Shown here: in pieces, positions 15,228 through 22,001 of the stretch | Layout of the letters: every line of letters starts with the position of its first letter | How positions within the stretch are numbered: position 1 is the first letter of the stretch | Assembly: GCA_016783865.1 (NCBI GenBank) | Contig: JADHVS010000051.1 | Span: 1-22,001, forward strand | Length of the DNA: 22,001 nucleotides | DNA from: Bacteroidales bacterium | GTDB taxonomy: Bacteria > Bacteroidota > Bacteroidia > Bacteroidales > SM23-62 | Reading direction: 5' to 3' | Translations under genes and position numbers: made by a program | Notes under the pieces: model-generated | The model's database searches: none | What the model saw: only the letters and a program-made list of their open reading frames with translations | What the model was told of the DNA's origin: nothing

Positions 15228-15917
15228 TTACTTCCGGGCAGTTACAAACAGGATCCGTCCAAGCAAGAATCTTTTCCGGTTATGGACCTTAAATTCTATT
15301 TTCTTCAGTTTGCAGTAGATCCGGAGTAATGGAACCATAAAGAGCAGCAGCCGGGAGGTGGATTGCCTCTTATCGATGGATATTTCCAACTTTTTGAATC
15401 CGCTGTTCAGGGCAAGGTTTTCATATTGATCTACTGTGAGGGATGAGAGGTGCTGTAATCCATCATTTTGACTATGAACCAATGGTTTGAAAGCATAGAA
15501 AAACCCTGAAAACAGGAACCTGATCCTGGACTTCAACGACAGGATATTGGGTGTTGAGAAAAGAAGGATGCCATCTTTTCTAAGGATCCGGGCAGCTTCT
15601 TTAAAAAAAACCAGATGGTCGTGAATATGCTCCATTACCTCAATGGCCAGGATCACATCAAATGAATCCGATGGATAGGGTAATTCCTTTGTAACATCTG
15701 CTTCCAGGCATTCAACCTCTTTTAAATAGAAAAGCTCGGGGAATAAATCACAGGCCGAGATATCAAATCCGTCTTTATGGAGCAATTCGGTAAACGCCCC
15801 ATGGCCGGCACCTGCCTCCAGTATCTTCGCATCTTTATCCTGAATAACAGGTTGAATGTATTTATAAAACCTGTTATGTATCCCAGGCATGGTAATGGGC
15901 TTGATTTGATTTTGCAT
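15228..15917 (-). CDS. Class I SAM-dependent methyltransferase
   Basis: This 229-residue protein has a Rossmann-type methyltransferase fold. Motif I is ILEAGAGHGAF (32-42), followed by the acidic strand end ACDLFPEL. Further motifs are the post-I block LEADVTKELPYPSDSFDVILAIEVMEHI and motif III-like AARILRKDGILLFSTPN. The C-terminal part is basic and partly hydrophobic. The frame is open to 15995, but that would overlap the upstream gene, so I chose the Met at 15917, 25 bases after the preceding stop. As the last gene of a glycosyltransferase cluster it may methylate a sugar or lipid of the envelope, which is inference from context only. Confidence 0.82.
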   Translation of the reverse strand: MQNQIKPITMPGIHNRFYKYIQPVIQDKDAKILEAGAGHGAFTELLHKDGFDISACDLFPELFYLKEVECLEADVTKELPYPSDSFDVILAIEVMEHIHDHLVFFKEAARILRKDGILLFSTPNILSLKSRIRFLFSGFFYAFKPLVHSQNDGLQHLSSLTVDQYENLALNSGFKKLEISIDKRQSTSRLLLFMVPLLRIYCKLKKIEFKVHNRKRFLLGRILFVTARK

Positions 15918-15942
15918 AAGATTGAAGAATTGAGATGTGGGA

Positions 15943-17802
15943 TTATCGGGGCAACTCTTCCAGCAGGTCTTCCACCTTACGCAGGGCTTTATCAATGGTA
16001 AAGATCTGTTCTACTTTCTCTTTGCCGTGCTGGCCAAATTCCTTTCGTAGTTCCTCGCTGTTCATGAGTGTGGATACCTTATCGGCCAGATCCTCCACAT
16101 TGCCTTTCTCTGCCAGGAAACCGGTTTTTCCGTCATCTATGATCTCTGCAGAACTGCGGATATCGAACGCAACAACAGGTCTCTCTTCTGCCATGGCCTC
16201 AACCATAACATACCCGAATCCTTCCCACAGGGAGGTAAGCAGAAAGATATCGATGGTCCGGTTAAAGCTCCTGATGTTTTTAACGAATCCAAGGAATTTC
16301 ACTTCTTTGTGTACGTCATACATTCTGGCTGTTTTTCTGAGCTTATTGTTGAGCTTTCCTGATCCTGCTATCAGAATCTTGAAATTGGCATTTCGCTTTT
16401 TCAATTCCCTGGCCAGTTCAAGGAGGTAGATATGACCTTTCTCTTCGGTCAGTCTGCCTGCATTTCCCAGGATAATTTCTCCATTATGCCTTTTATACAG
16501 CACACGCGCTCTGGTCTTGCCGTATTCAGTGAGGTCGATGCCATTATAAATGATCCTGATCTTATTGGAATCAAATAACCTGGGATTGTTATGCAGAATG
16601 GTACGTCTGGTCTCCTCTGAATTAGCAATAATTTCAGTCACCAGGTTTTTGTAGATAAACCGGTTCAATGCTGTATTTCGGATGGGAATAGCACTACCCC
16701 TTCGGTATATAACGTTATCGACACCCGAAAGCTTGGCAGCCAGTCCGGCTACTTTCAGGTCGGATGACAAATTTACGATCAGGGTTCTGACCTTTTCCTT
16801 TTTGAATATCCTCACCAGTTGCATTATTTTAAATGGATTCAGGAAACTCAGGTTTGATACAGGTACCTGATATGTTTTAATTCCTGTAACACTGATCCTT
16901 TTATAGAGTTCACTGTCTTTATTGGTAATCGCAATGGCCTTATACCCTGATCGAATCAGACGGGTTGATATATCATGATGCCATTTCTCTCCTCCACCCC
17001 ATGATATCAGGCTGTTAAAGAAACACAACCTGTCGCGGTCCGCCCTGACTTCTTCTTTATATATCCTTCTTAGCTTGGAGTACTTCAGGAAGGTTTCATG
17101 GGCTGAATTGACACTGATCACCATCCCATAAAATCCGTCTAAGAATCCAAGTTTGATAACGTAATCGCGGAAAAGTCTCCAGAGGGGATGGAACAAAATA
17201 TTGAAATATGAAGCCCTTTTGCCTTCCTTATAAAAAGAACGGGCAACAATGTCAGAAAATTTATTAATCTGCTGGATGTGCTCAGTTATGGAATAGTATG
17301 AATAGTGAAGCACGTCACCCTTCAGGAATTTCTTTGTGGCTCCCTTTTCGAGGATGAACCTGTCGTGTGGATTCATCCCTCCCCATTTACCTTTCCTGCT
17401 ATCCCAAAGCCTGAGTTTCCGTGACGGGTACCAACTGGAGTGCCTGATCCATTTCCCGCAATAATTGGTTAACCTGTTAAAGTAATAGCCGTCGTATTTC
17501 CAATTGTTTTTCGCCTCCAGGATTGATTTTTTCAATGAATCCGAAATAACCTCATCGGCATCCAGAGACAGAATATGGGGATATTTTGCCTGGGAAATGG
17601 CCCAGTTTTTCTGTTCTATATGGCCCTCAAAAGGATGCCGCACAAAGGAAGCGCCATATTCACGGCAGATGTCCTCCGTTTCATCAGTGGAATAAGAGTC
17701 GACAATAGTAATGTCATCAACAATGTCGAGAATCGACTCCAGGCATCTCCTGATGTTCTTCTGCTCATTATACGTTATTATGACAGCACTTAATTTCGGC
17801 AT
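15943..17802 (-). CDS. GT2-GT4 fusion glycosyltransferase
   Basis: This protein of about 619 residues combines two glycosyltransferases. Residues 1-250 form a GT2 domain of the WaaE/KdtX (LPS-core beta-1,4-glucosyltransferase) type: LSAVIITYNEQKNI, TIVDSYSTDET and the metal-binding LDADE with Asp81 and Asp83. From about residue 258 a GT-B domain of family GT4 begins at RLCFFNSLISWGGGEKW, which resembles the normal N-terminus of a free GT4 enzyme. It continues with RIIYNGIDLTEYG, NAGRLTEEKGHIYL and the EX7E motif in LWEGFGYVMVEAMAEE. Both halves look catalytically intact. The start is ambiguous: GTG 17814 would overlap the upstream stop by four bases, while ATG 17802 begins the usual MPKLSAV sequence and is preferred. 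A role in LPS-core or other surface glycan assembly is likely. Confidence 0.87.
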   Translation of the reverse strand: MPKLSAVIITYNEQKNIRRCLESILDIVDDITIVDSYSTDETEDICREYGASFVRHPFEGHIEQKNWAISQAKYPHILSLDADEVISDSLKKSILEAKNNWKYDGYYFNRLTNYCGKWIRHSSWYPSRKLRLWDSRKGKWGGMNPHDRFILEKGATKKFLKGDVLHYSYYSITEHIQQINKFSDIVARSFYKEGKRASYFNILFHPLWRLFRDYVIKLGFLDGFYGMVISVNSAHETFLKYSKLRRIYKEEVRADRDRLCFFNSLISWGGGEKWHHDISTRLIRSGYKAIAITNKDSELYKRISVTGIKTYQVPVSNLSFLNPFKIMQLVRIFKKEKVRTLIVNLSSDLKVAGLAAKLSGVDNVIYRRGSAIPIRNTALNRFIYKNLVTEIIANSEETRRTILHNNPRLFDSNKIRIIYNGIDLTEYGKTRARVLYKRHNGEIILGNAGRLTEEKGHIYLLELARELKKRNANFKILIAGSGKLNNKLRKTARMYDVHKEVKFLGFVKNIRSFNRTIDIFLLTSLWEGFGYVMVEAMAEERPVVAFDIRSSAEIIDDGKTGFLAEKGNVEDLADKVSTLMNSEELRKEFGQHGKEKVEQIFTIDKALRKVEDLLEELPR

Positions 17803-17810
17803 AGCATTTT

Positions 17811-18572
17811 TCACTTTCTGTTACTTCTCATAAAATCACGCAATTTAACCAGCTCAAGAAACTTCGAAAACCCTATGAGTACAGCAAAGATAAGTCCGTA
17901 AAAGCCATCAAGAAACCCTAATTTAATAAAATACTGGTTAAAAAAATATTTAAATGGAAGAAAGATAATCTGGAGGCTGTTTACCTTGTTCCCTTTTTTA
18001 TAGGACTTGGTTGCTTCTATTTGGGTTGCTTGGTTAAGATAAACAATGTGCTCCTGAATATTTTTAAATACTGTACAATAGAGATCGCCGTTGAGCAGAT
18101 CGACCGATTCCGGATTATTTAATTCAATATGTTCCTCGAGTGATTCTCCCGACCAATTTGCAGCATCTTTTTTATAAAGACGCACAGGTTGATCGGGGTA
18201 TATGCCGGAATGGCGCATCCACTTTCCATAGTAGTTTTTATACCTCGAAATCGAATATCCGTCTTTATCCCATTTTGTTTTAACCTCCCGGATGGACTTC
18301 CTGAGACTTTCTGATAAGTATTCATTGCTGCCGACAAAAAAAAGCCGGTCAGAGGTGGCCAGCTTAACTGCCTTTTGGATTAACTCTAATAATCCGGTAT
18401 TGTGTCCGGGCAAATGAGTGATGCCAAAGTTCCTGGTTAGTTCCTTGCTTTTGGGGTGATTGGATGGATCCAGCAAAATGATCTCGTCGGCAATATCCTG
18501 TGTGGATCTGATACACTTTTCAATCTGATCATCATCGAAATGGTATATAACAATGACGCTTAGCCGCTCCAT
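17811..18572 (-). CDS. Degenerate GT2-like glycosyltransferase paralogue
   Basis: This 253-residue protein aligns along its whole length with the GT2 half of the next gene, sharing blocks such as KDGYSISRYKNYYGKWMRHS and IKLGFLDGFYG. The catalytic motifs have changed: the NE of ITYNEQ becomes FDDD, and the metal-binding LDADE becomes VGSNE at the same residue numbers (80-84). The C-terminal helix-rich tail and hydrophobic segment (LIFAVLIGFSKFLELVKL) are kept. The frame is intact, so it looks like a retained non-catalytic partner rather than a decayed pseudogene. The start is 6 bases after the murF-alr stop, so translation is probably coupled to both neighbours. Confidence 0.8.
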   Translation of the reverse strand: MERLSVIVIYHFDDDQIEKCIRSTQDIADEIILLDPSNHPKSKELTRNFGITHLPGHNTGLLELIQKAVKLATSDRLFFVGSNEYLSESLRKSIREVKTKWDKDGYSISRYKNYYGKWMRHSGIYPDQPVRLYKKDAANWSGESLEEHIELNNPESVDLLNGDLYCTVFKNIQEHIVYLNQATQIEATKSYKKGNKVNSLQIIFLPFKYFFNQYFIKLGFLDGFYGLIFAVLIGFSKFLELVKLRDFMRSNRK

Positions 18573-18578
18573 ATTGTA

Positions 18579-21029
18579 TTATTCCTGAAAATAAATTCTT
18601 TTTACCCTGGACGATATCCCGGCCAGGATCTCATATGAGATGGTTTGTATAGACCGCGCCAGATCTCCAACAGGCTGTTCTTTACCGAAAATAATGATTT
18701 CGTCACCTTCTTCTGCCTGGACACCCGTCAGGTCGACAAAGCACATGTCCATACAAATCTGGCCAACCACCTCAGCCGGTTTGCCATTTACAATAAACCG
18801 GATGTTGCCATTTCCCATCCTCCTGTCCAGGCCATCGGCATAACCAATCGGTACAATACCAATGGTCCTGTCCTGGTCTGATATGGTTCCTCTGCCATAA
18901 CCAATAGATTCTCCTTTCCTTATTCTTCTTAATTGCGAGAGAGTACTTTTAAGGGTGCTCACGTTTTGTAAACCACTATCCGGAACAGATGACAATCCAT
19001 ATAATCCTATACCCACCCGGACCATCTCAAACTGCGCATCAGGAAACCTTTCAATCCCAGCGCTATTTAAAATATGACGCATGGGATTAACGGGGCGGTT
19101 CATCAGGGATTCACTCATCTTCTCAAAACGGCTTATTTGCTTTCGTGTAAAAGTATCCTGGTCCGGATCTTCAGATGCGGCAAGATGAGAGAACACTGTT
19201 TTAACTTCAAGATATTCATGAGAATTAAGAAATGTAGTCAATTCCTCCATATTTTCCTCATCGAATCCCAGCCGGTTCATTCCACTGTTTAATTTTATGT
19301 GCACCGGATAGGATAACATATTATGCTTCTTCAGGATCCTCACAAACTGGTGAAGGCTTCTGAAGTTATAAATTTCAGGTTCAAGCTGGTATTCAATCAT
19401 TTGATCGAAACTTGAGATCTCCGGATTCATGACAACAACCGGTGTTTTGATGCCGGCAGTTCGCAATGCAATGCCTTCATCCGCGAAAGCAACGCCTAAA
19501 TAATCCACCTGCTGATATTGCAGGGCATTGGCAATCTCATATGTCCCGCTACCATAGGATAAAGCTTTGACCATCACCATGATCTTCGTATCCGCCCTTA
19601 ATCTGCTCCGGAAAACATTCAGGTTCTGTATCATGGCATTCAGGTCCACTTCAAGGATGGTTCCATGAGTTTTCTGCTGCAGCATCATGGTTATCTTTTC
19701 AAACTGAAATTGTCTGGATCCTTTGATGAGGATGGCCTCATCAGCAAAATCATTCTGCCTTGTGCGTGCCAGAAAATCATCAGTGGAATCAAAAAATGAA
19801 CCATGTTTAAATACATCTTTATGCAGCGAGATCTGATCCCCAACACCTATGAAACGTTTAATGCCCTTCCCGGAAATGATTTTTGCAACCTCACCATAAA
19901 GCTCCTCCCCACTCTTTCCCGATTGATAGATATCGGACAGAATAAGTGTCTTCAATTCATGCTGGTTCTGCTGCTTCAGAAAGTCGAGAGCAATTGTCAG
20001 GGATGCAAGGTCGGAATTATAGGAGTCATTGATCAGGGTGCAACGGTTAATTCCATGCATTAGTTCCATCCTCATTGCCACAGGTGACAAGTCCTTCAAA
20101 CGCTGATTTATATCCTCTTCTGAATAGTTCAGATACAACATGCAAGAAATTAAGTGCATAGAATTTTCTACCGATGCCTGGTCAGAAAAAGGAATGCTGT
20201 AACCAGAATCATTTCCATTATACTGTACTGTTAAAATGGTTTGGTTATGCTCCCATTTTTCATGCTTCAGCCAGATGTCTGCCCCGGGTTTCCCTGACCA
20301 TGTAAAAAGCCGATCTTTTGAGAACCTTTTTACTGCTATACGATTGATTATCAAGTGATCGCGGCAATATATTATCTTTTTACAATCATCAAACAATACC
20401 AGTTTTTCCCGGGCTTTCTCTTCATAGGAACTGAAATTTTCCTGGTGGGCTTCTTTCAGGTTGGTAATAATCCCAATATCGGGCTGGATCATTGCTTTCA
20501 AGCGTGACATTTCTCCCGGTTTTGATATCCCTGCTTCGAAAACAGCCATATCATAAGTGGGATCGAGCATCCAGACCGACAGTGGGACTCCCACCTGGGA
20601 GTTATAACTCTTCGGGCTCCGGATCACTTTTTTATCAGGTTGCAGTAACTGATACAGCCATTCCTTAACAATCGTCTTTCCATTGCTTCCGGTGACAGCT
20701 ATAACCGGCACGGGACATTGACTCCGGTGATGACGGATTAATTGCTGCATTGCATGCAGCGAGTCCTCAACCTGTACAAAGTTTAAAGTGTTTGTTTCTG
20801 TGTCATACGGGATCTCTTCAACCAGAAAATTCCGGACTCCTTTCAGGATGAGATCCCTGATAAAGGAATGTCCGTCATGCCGTTCACCACGGAGGGCAAT
20901 AAAAAGCGTCTCAACCGGAGATACCAGTGTCCTGCTGTCAACCGATATATGTTGAAAGACAGCATCCCGGCTTCCTGTTAATTCACCTTTGACAATATTA
21001 TGGAGTTCACCTATGGTATAGCGATTCAT
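18579..21029 (-). CDS. murF-alr: Bifunctional MurF ligase / alanine racemase
   Basis: This fusion of 816 residues is characteristic of Bacteroidota. The N-terminal half is UDP-N-acetylmuramoyl-tripeptide:D-Ala-D-Ala ligase, with ATP loop AVTGSNGKT (111-119) and central blocks FEAGISKPGEM and INDSYNSDLASL. The C-terminal half (from about 459, LEVDLNAMIQN) is a PLP-dependent alanine racemase, with the PLP lysine in MVMVKALSYGSG (Lys488), HIKLNSGMNRLGF, the catalytic-Tyr region SIGYGRGT (Tyr711) and QICMDMCFVDLTG. It therefore supplies D-Ala and joins the dipeptide to the peptidoglycan precursor. The frame is open to 21173 inside tdk, but the Met at 21029, 10 bases after the tdk stop, begins the normal MurF N-terminus. 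Confidence 0.95.
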   Translation of the reverse strand: MNRYTIGELHNIVKGELTGSRDAVFQHISVDSRTLVSPVETLFIALRGERHDGHSFIRDLILKGVRNFLVEEIPYDTETNTLNFVQVEDSLHAMQQLIRHHRSQCPVPVIAVTGSNGKTIVKEWLYQLLQPDKKVIRSPKSYNSQVGVPLSVWMLDPTYDMAVFEAGISKPGEMSRLKAMIQPDIGIITNLKEAHQENFSSYEEKAREKLVLFDDCKKIIYCRDHLIINRIAVKRFSKDRLFTWSGKPGADIWLKHEKWEHNQTILTVQYNGNDSGYSIPFSDQASVENSMHLISCMLYLNYSEEDINQRLKDLSPVAMRMELMHGINRCTLINDSYNSDLASLTIALDFLKQQNQHELKTLILSDIYQSGKSGEELYGEVAKIISGKGIKRFIGVGDQISLHKDVFKHGSFFDSTDDFLARTRQNDFADEAILIKGSRQFQFEKITMMLQQKTHGTILEVDLNAMIQNLNVFRSRLRADTKIMVMVKALSYGSGTYEIANALQYQQVDYLGVAFADEGIALRTAGIKTPVVVMNPEISSFDQMIEYQLEPEIYNFRSLHQFVRILKKHNMLSYPVHIKLNSGMNRLGFDEENMEELTTFLNSHEYLEVKTVFSHLAASEDPDQDTFTRKQISRFEKMSESLMNRPVNPMRHILNSAGIERFPDAQFEMVRVGIGLYGLSSVPDSGLQNVSTLKSTLSQLRRIRKGESIGYGRGTISDQDRTIGIVPIGYADGLDRRMGNGNIRFIVNGKPAEVVGQICMDMCFVDLTGVQAEEGDEIIIFGKEQPVGDLARSIQTISYEILAGISSRVKRIYFQE

Positions 21030-21039
21030 CCCAAAATAA

Positions 21040-21630
21040 TTAACCTGGTTTCCTCTGTTCTTTGGCCTGCTGGTAGCACATCCTGCAAAGCGGTTCATAT
21101 TCGTCCTTTTCACCCAGAAGCACAAGCTTATCCACATCTGATTTTCTGTAGGTGTATTGTGCCAGGCTGCCACATCTCATACATATCGCATGTACTTTGG
21201 TTACATACTCTGCAATGGCTAACAATCCAGGTATTGGACCAAAAGGCACACCTCTGTAATCCATATCGAGTCCGGCTACAATAACACGGATGCCGCTATT
21301 TGCCAGCTGGTTACATACCTCTAGGAGTCCCTGGTCGAAAAACTGTGCTTCATCAATCCCAACCACATCAACTTCACTTGTCATTAGTAAAATATTGGCA
21401 GCTGTTTCAACGGGAGTAGAGACAATTGCATTCTCATCATGAGACACTACCTGTTCTACGTCATAGCGTATGTCAATCCTGGGCTTGAAAATTTCAACAC
21501 GCTGCATGGCAATCCTTGCTCTCTTAAGCCTCCTGATCAGCTCTTCGGTTTTACCTGAGAACATGGAGCCTGTGATCACCTCGATCCAACCTCTGTTTAT
21601 ATTTTCATGGACTGAGTTTTCAAGAAACAT
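21040..21630 (-). CDS. tdk: Thymidine kinase
   Basis: This 196-residue type II thymidine kinase phosphorylates thymidine for salvage. The P-loop is [13 protein letters not shown] (19-31), and [12 protein letters not shown] (89-100) holds the Walker B/catalytic region. The zinc-binding cysteines are Cys150 and Cys153 (CMRC) and Cys182 and Cys185 (CRMC). The lasso-loop thymidine-binding region lies around YRKSD. The length is normal. It is the first gene of the leftward cluster, with murF-alr starting 10 bases after its stop, and it has a candidate -7 box about 35 bases upstream. Confidence 0.96.
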   Translation of the reverse strand: MFLENSVHENINRGWIEVITGSMFSGKTEELIRRLKRARIAMQRVEIFKPRIDIRYDVEQVVSHDENAIVSTPVETAANILLMTSEVDVVGIDEAQFFDQGLLEVCNQLANSGIRVIVAGLDMDYRGVPFGPIPGLLAIAEYVTKVHAICMRCGSLAQYTYRKSDVDKLVLLGEKDEYEPLCRMCYQQAKEQRKPG

Positions 21631-21656
21631 CAGAAAGGATTGTCTTATTTTATCTT

Positions 21657-21672
21657 TACTTTTGCAAAAATA
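21657..21672. promoter_or_regulatory. Abutting divergent -7 boxes for tdk and the rightward gene
   Basis: On the plus strand TACTTTTG (21657-21664) matches TAnnTTTG. The very next eight bases, read on the minus strand, give TATTTTTG (21672-21665). The first would drive the gene at 21712 and the second tdk. The two RNA polymerase footprints would overlap, so simultaneous occupancy seems impossible. No -33 motif at 19-base spacing is clear for either. Confidence 0.45.
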
Positions 21673-21711
21673 ATTTAAATAAAACTATTAAGCGGATTTA
21701 ATACTTTTTTT

Positions 21712-22001
21712 ATGCCTGAGCACAAATCATCTGAATCGATCCTGAAGGAGTTAGGCACGATCATGGACATTATCGGTAAAGTAGAATCAATTGAAAAACT
21801 TCCTGCCATTGAGCGTGAAATTGTTCTTTCAAAACTACGTCATGTTTATGAGAAGTTGTCAGATGTCTCTCAGCACAATGTGGAAACAGTAGATCAAAAC
21901 GATCCTGAGCCTGAAGCTGTAATCCTTGAGCAGAAAGATGTCCATACCGACACACTGGAGCTTGAAGAGCCTGAAGAGGAGGTTATACCTGATGAAATAG
22001 A
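21712..22001 (+). CDS. N-terminal part of an unidentified acidic protein
   Basis: ATG 21712 opens a frame that runs without a stop to the window edge, giving 96 codons. Residues 1-50 are predicted helical (ILKELGTIMDIIGKVESIEK, then LPAIEREIVLSKLRHVYEKL). From about residue 55 the protein is highly acidic, with many Glu and Asp (ELEEPEEEVIPDE). There is no signal peptide. I do not recognise the family; an acidic linker leading to a further domain to the right is likely. It diverges from tdk and has a -7 box 48 bases upstream of the ATG. Confidence 0.65.
   Translation, partial: MPEHKSSESILKELGTIMDIIGKVESIEKLPAIEREIVLSKLRHVYEKLSDVSQHNVETVDQNDPEPEAVILEQKDVHTDTLELEEPEEEVIPDEI

Noticed and set aside
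15209..15240. Two small hairpins between convergent acyltransferase and methyltransferase genes
   Set aside because: The stems are only five base pairs (cagat/atctg and ctgcc/ggcag) and neither has a T-run, so I do not call a terminator.
15918..15995. N-terminal extension of the methyltransferase
   Set aside because: It overlaps the end of the GT2-GT4 gene, and its Cys- and Trp-rich residues do not resemble a methyltransferase N-terminus.
17803..17814. GTG start for the GT2-GT4 gene overlapping the upstream stop
   Set aside because: It is possible because of the four-base overlap, but the ATG at 17802 gives the usual GT2 N-terminus. Kept as an alternative only.
21030..21173. N-terminal extension of MurF-Alr into tdk
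   Set aside because: It is the tdk 3' end read in another frame. The MurF domain starts normally at 21029.

Overview
The window is chromosomal DNA from a member of the Bacteroidota, most likely a Bacteroidales- or Marinilabiliales-like lineage. Four things point there: gldB next to nadE; a MurF-alanine racemase fusion, an arrangement known from this phylum; DUF1573 and DUF4369/TlpA-type envelope proteins; and promoter -7 boxes of the form TAnnTTTG, three of which are the identical octamer TACCTTTG. A bacterial-type 2[4Fe-4S] ferredoxin and a MeaB chaperone suggest anaerobic or facultative metabolism using methylmalonyl-CoA mutase.

Layout. Position 1-93 holds the 3' end of a rightward gene. 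It converges on a leftward group (327-4246) coding for a TlpA-like lipoprotein, MeaB, an unusual thioredoxin-like protein and a DUF1573 protein. A cluster of REP-like palindromes fills the convergent gap at 119-323. From 4516 genes run rightward: a 1097-residue outer-membrane protein with a beta-propeller and a barrel, a half-size TauE/SafE protein, an M20 amidohydrolase, and a 55-residue ferredoxin ended by a clear terminator. Leftward gldB (9912-10937) diverges from a small outer-membrane barrel gene across an array of 15 heptamers. Next come nadE, a Crp/Fnr regulator and a lipid A-type acyltransferase, all rightward. The right third (15228-21630) is a tightly packed leftward cluster, in transcription order tdk, murF-alr, a degenerate GT2 glycosyltransferase, a GT2-GT4 fusion and a methyltransferase. 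A new rightward gene begins at 21712 and leaves the window.

How the genes fit together. Most products serve the envelope: peptidoglycan precursor synthesis (MurF-Alr), lipid A or LPS-core type modification (acyltransferase, glycosyltransferases, methyltransferase), outer-membrane barrels and the GldB lipoprotein. NAD synthesis, thymidine salvage, MeaB and ferredoxin are housekeeping or central metabolism. I see no CRISPR array, phage, insertion sequence, tRNA or rRNA, and no convincing new defence or biosynthetic system. The points most worth following up are the paralogous glycosyltransferase pair in which one member has lost its catalytic motifs, the pseudo-peptidase/propeller/barrel protein, the REP cluster with compensatory stem changes, and several structured regulatory intergenic regions.
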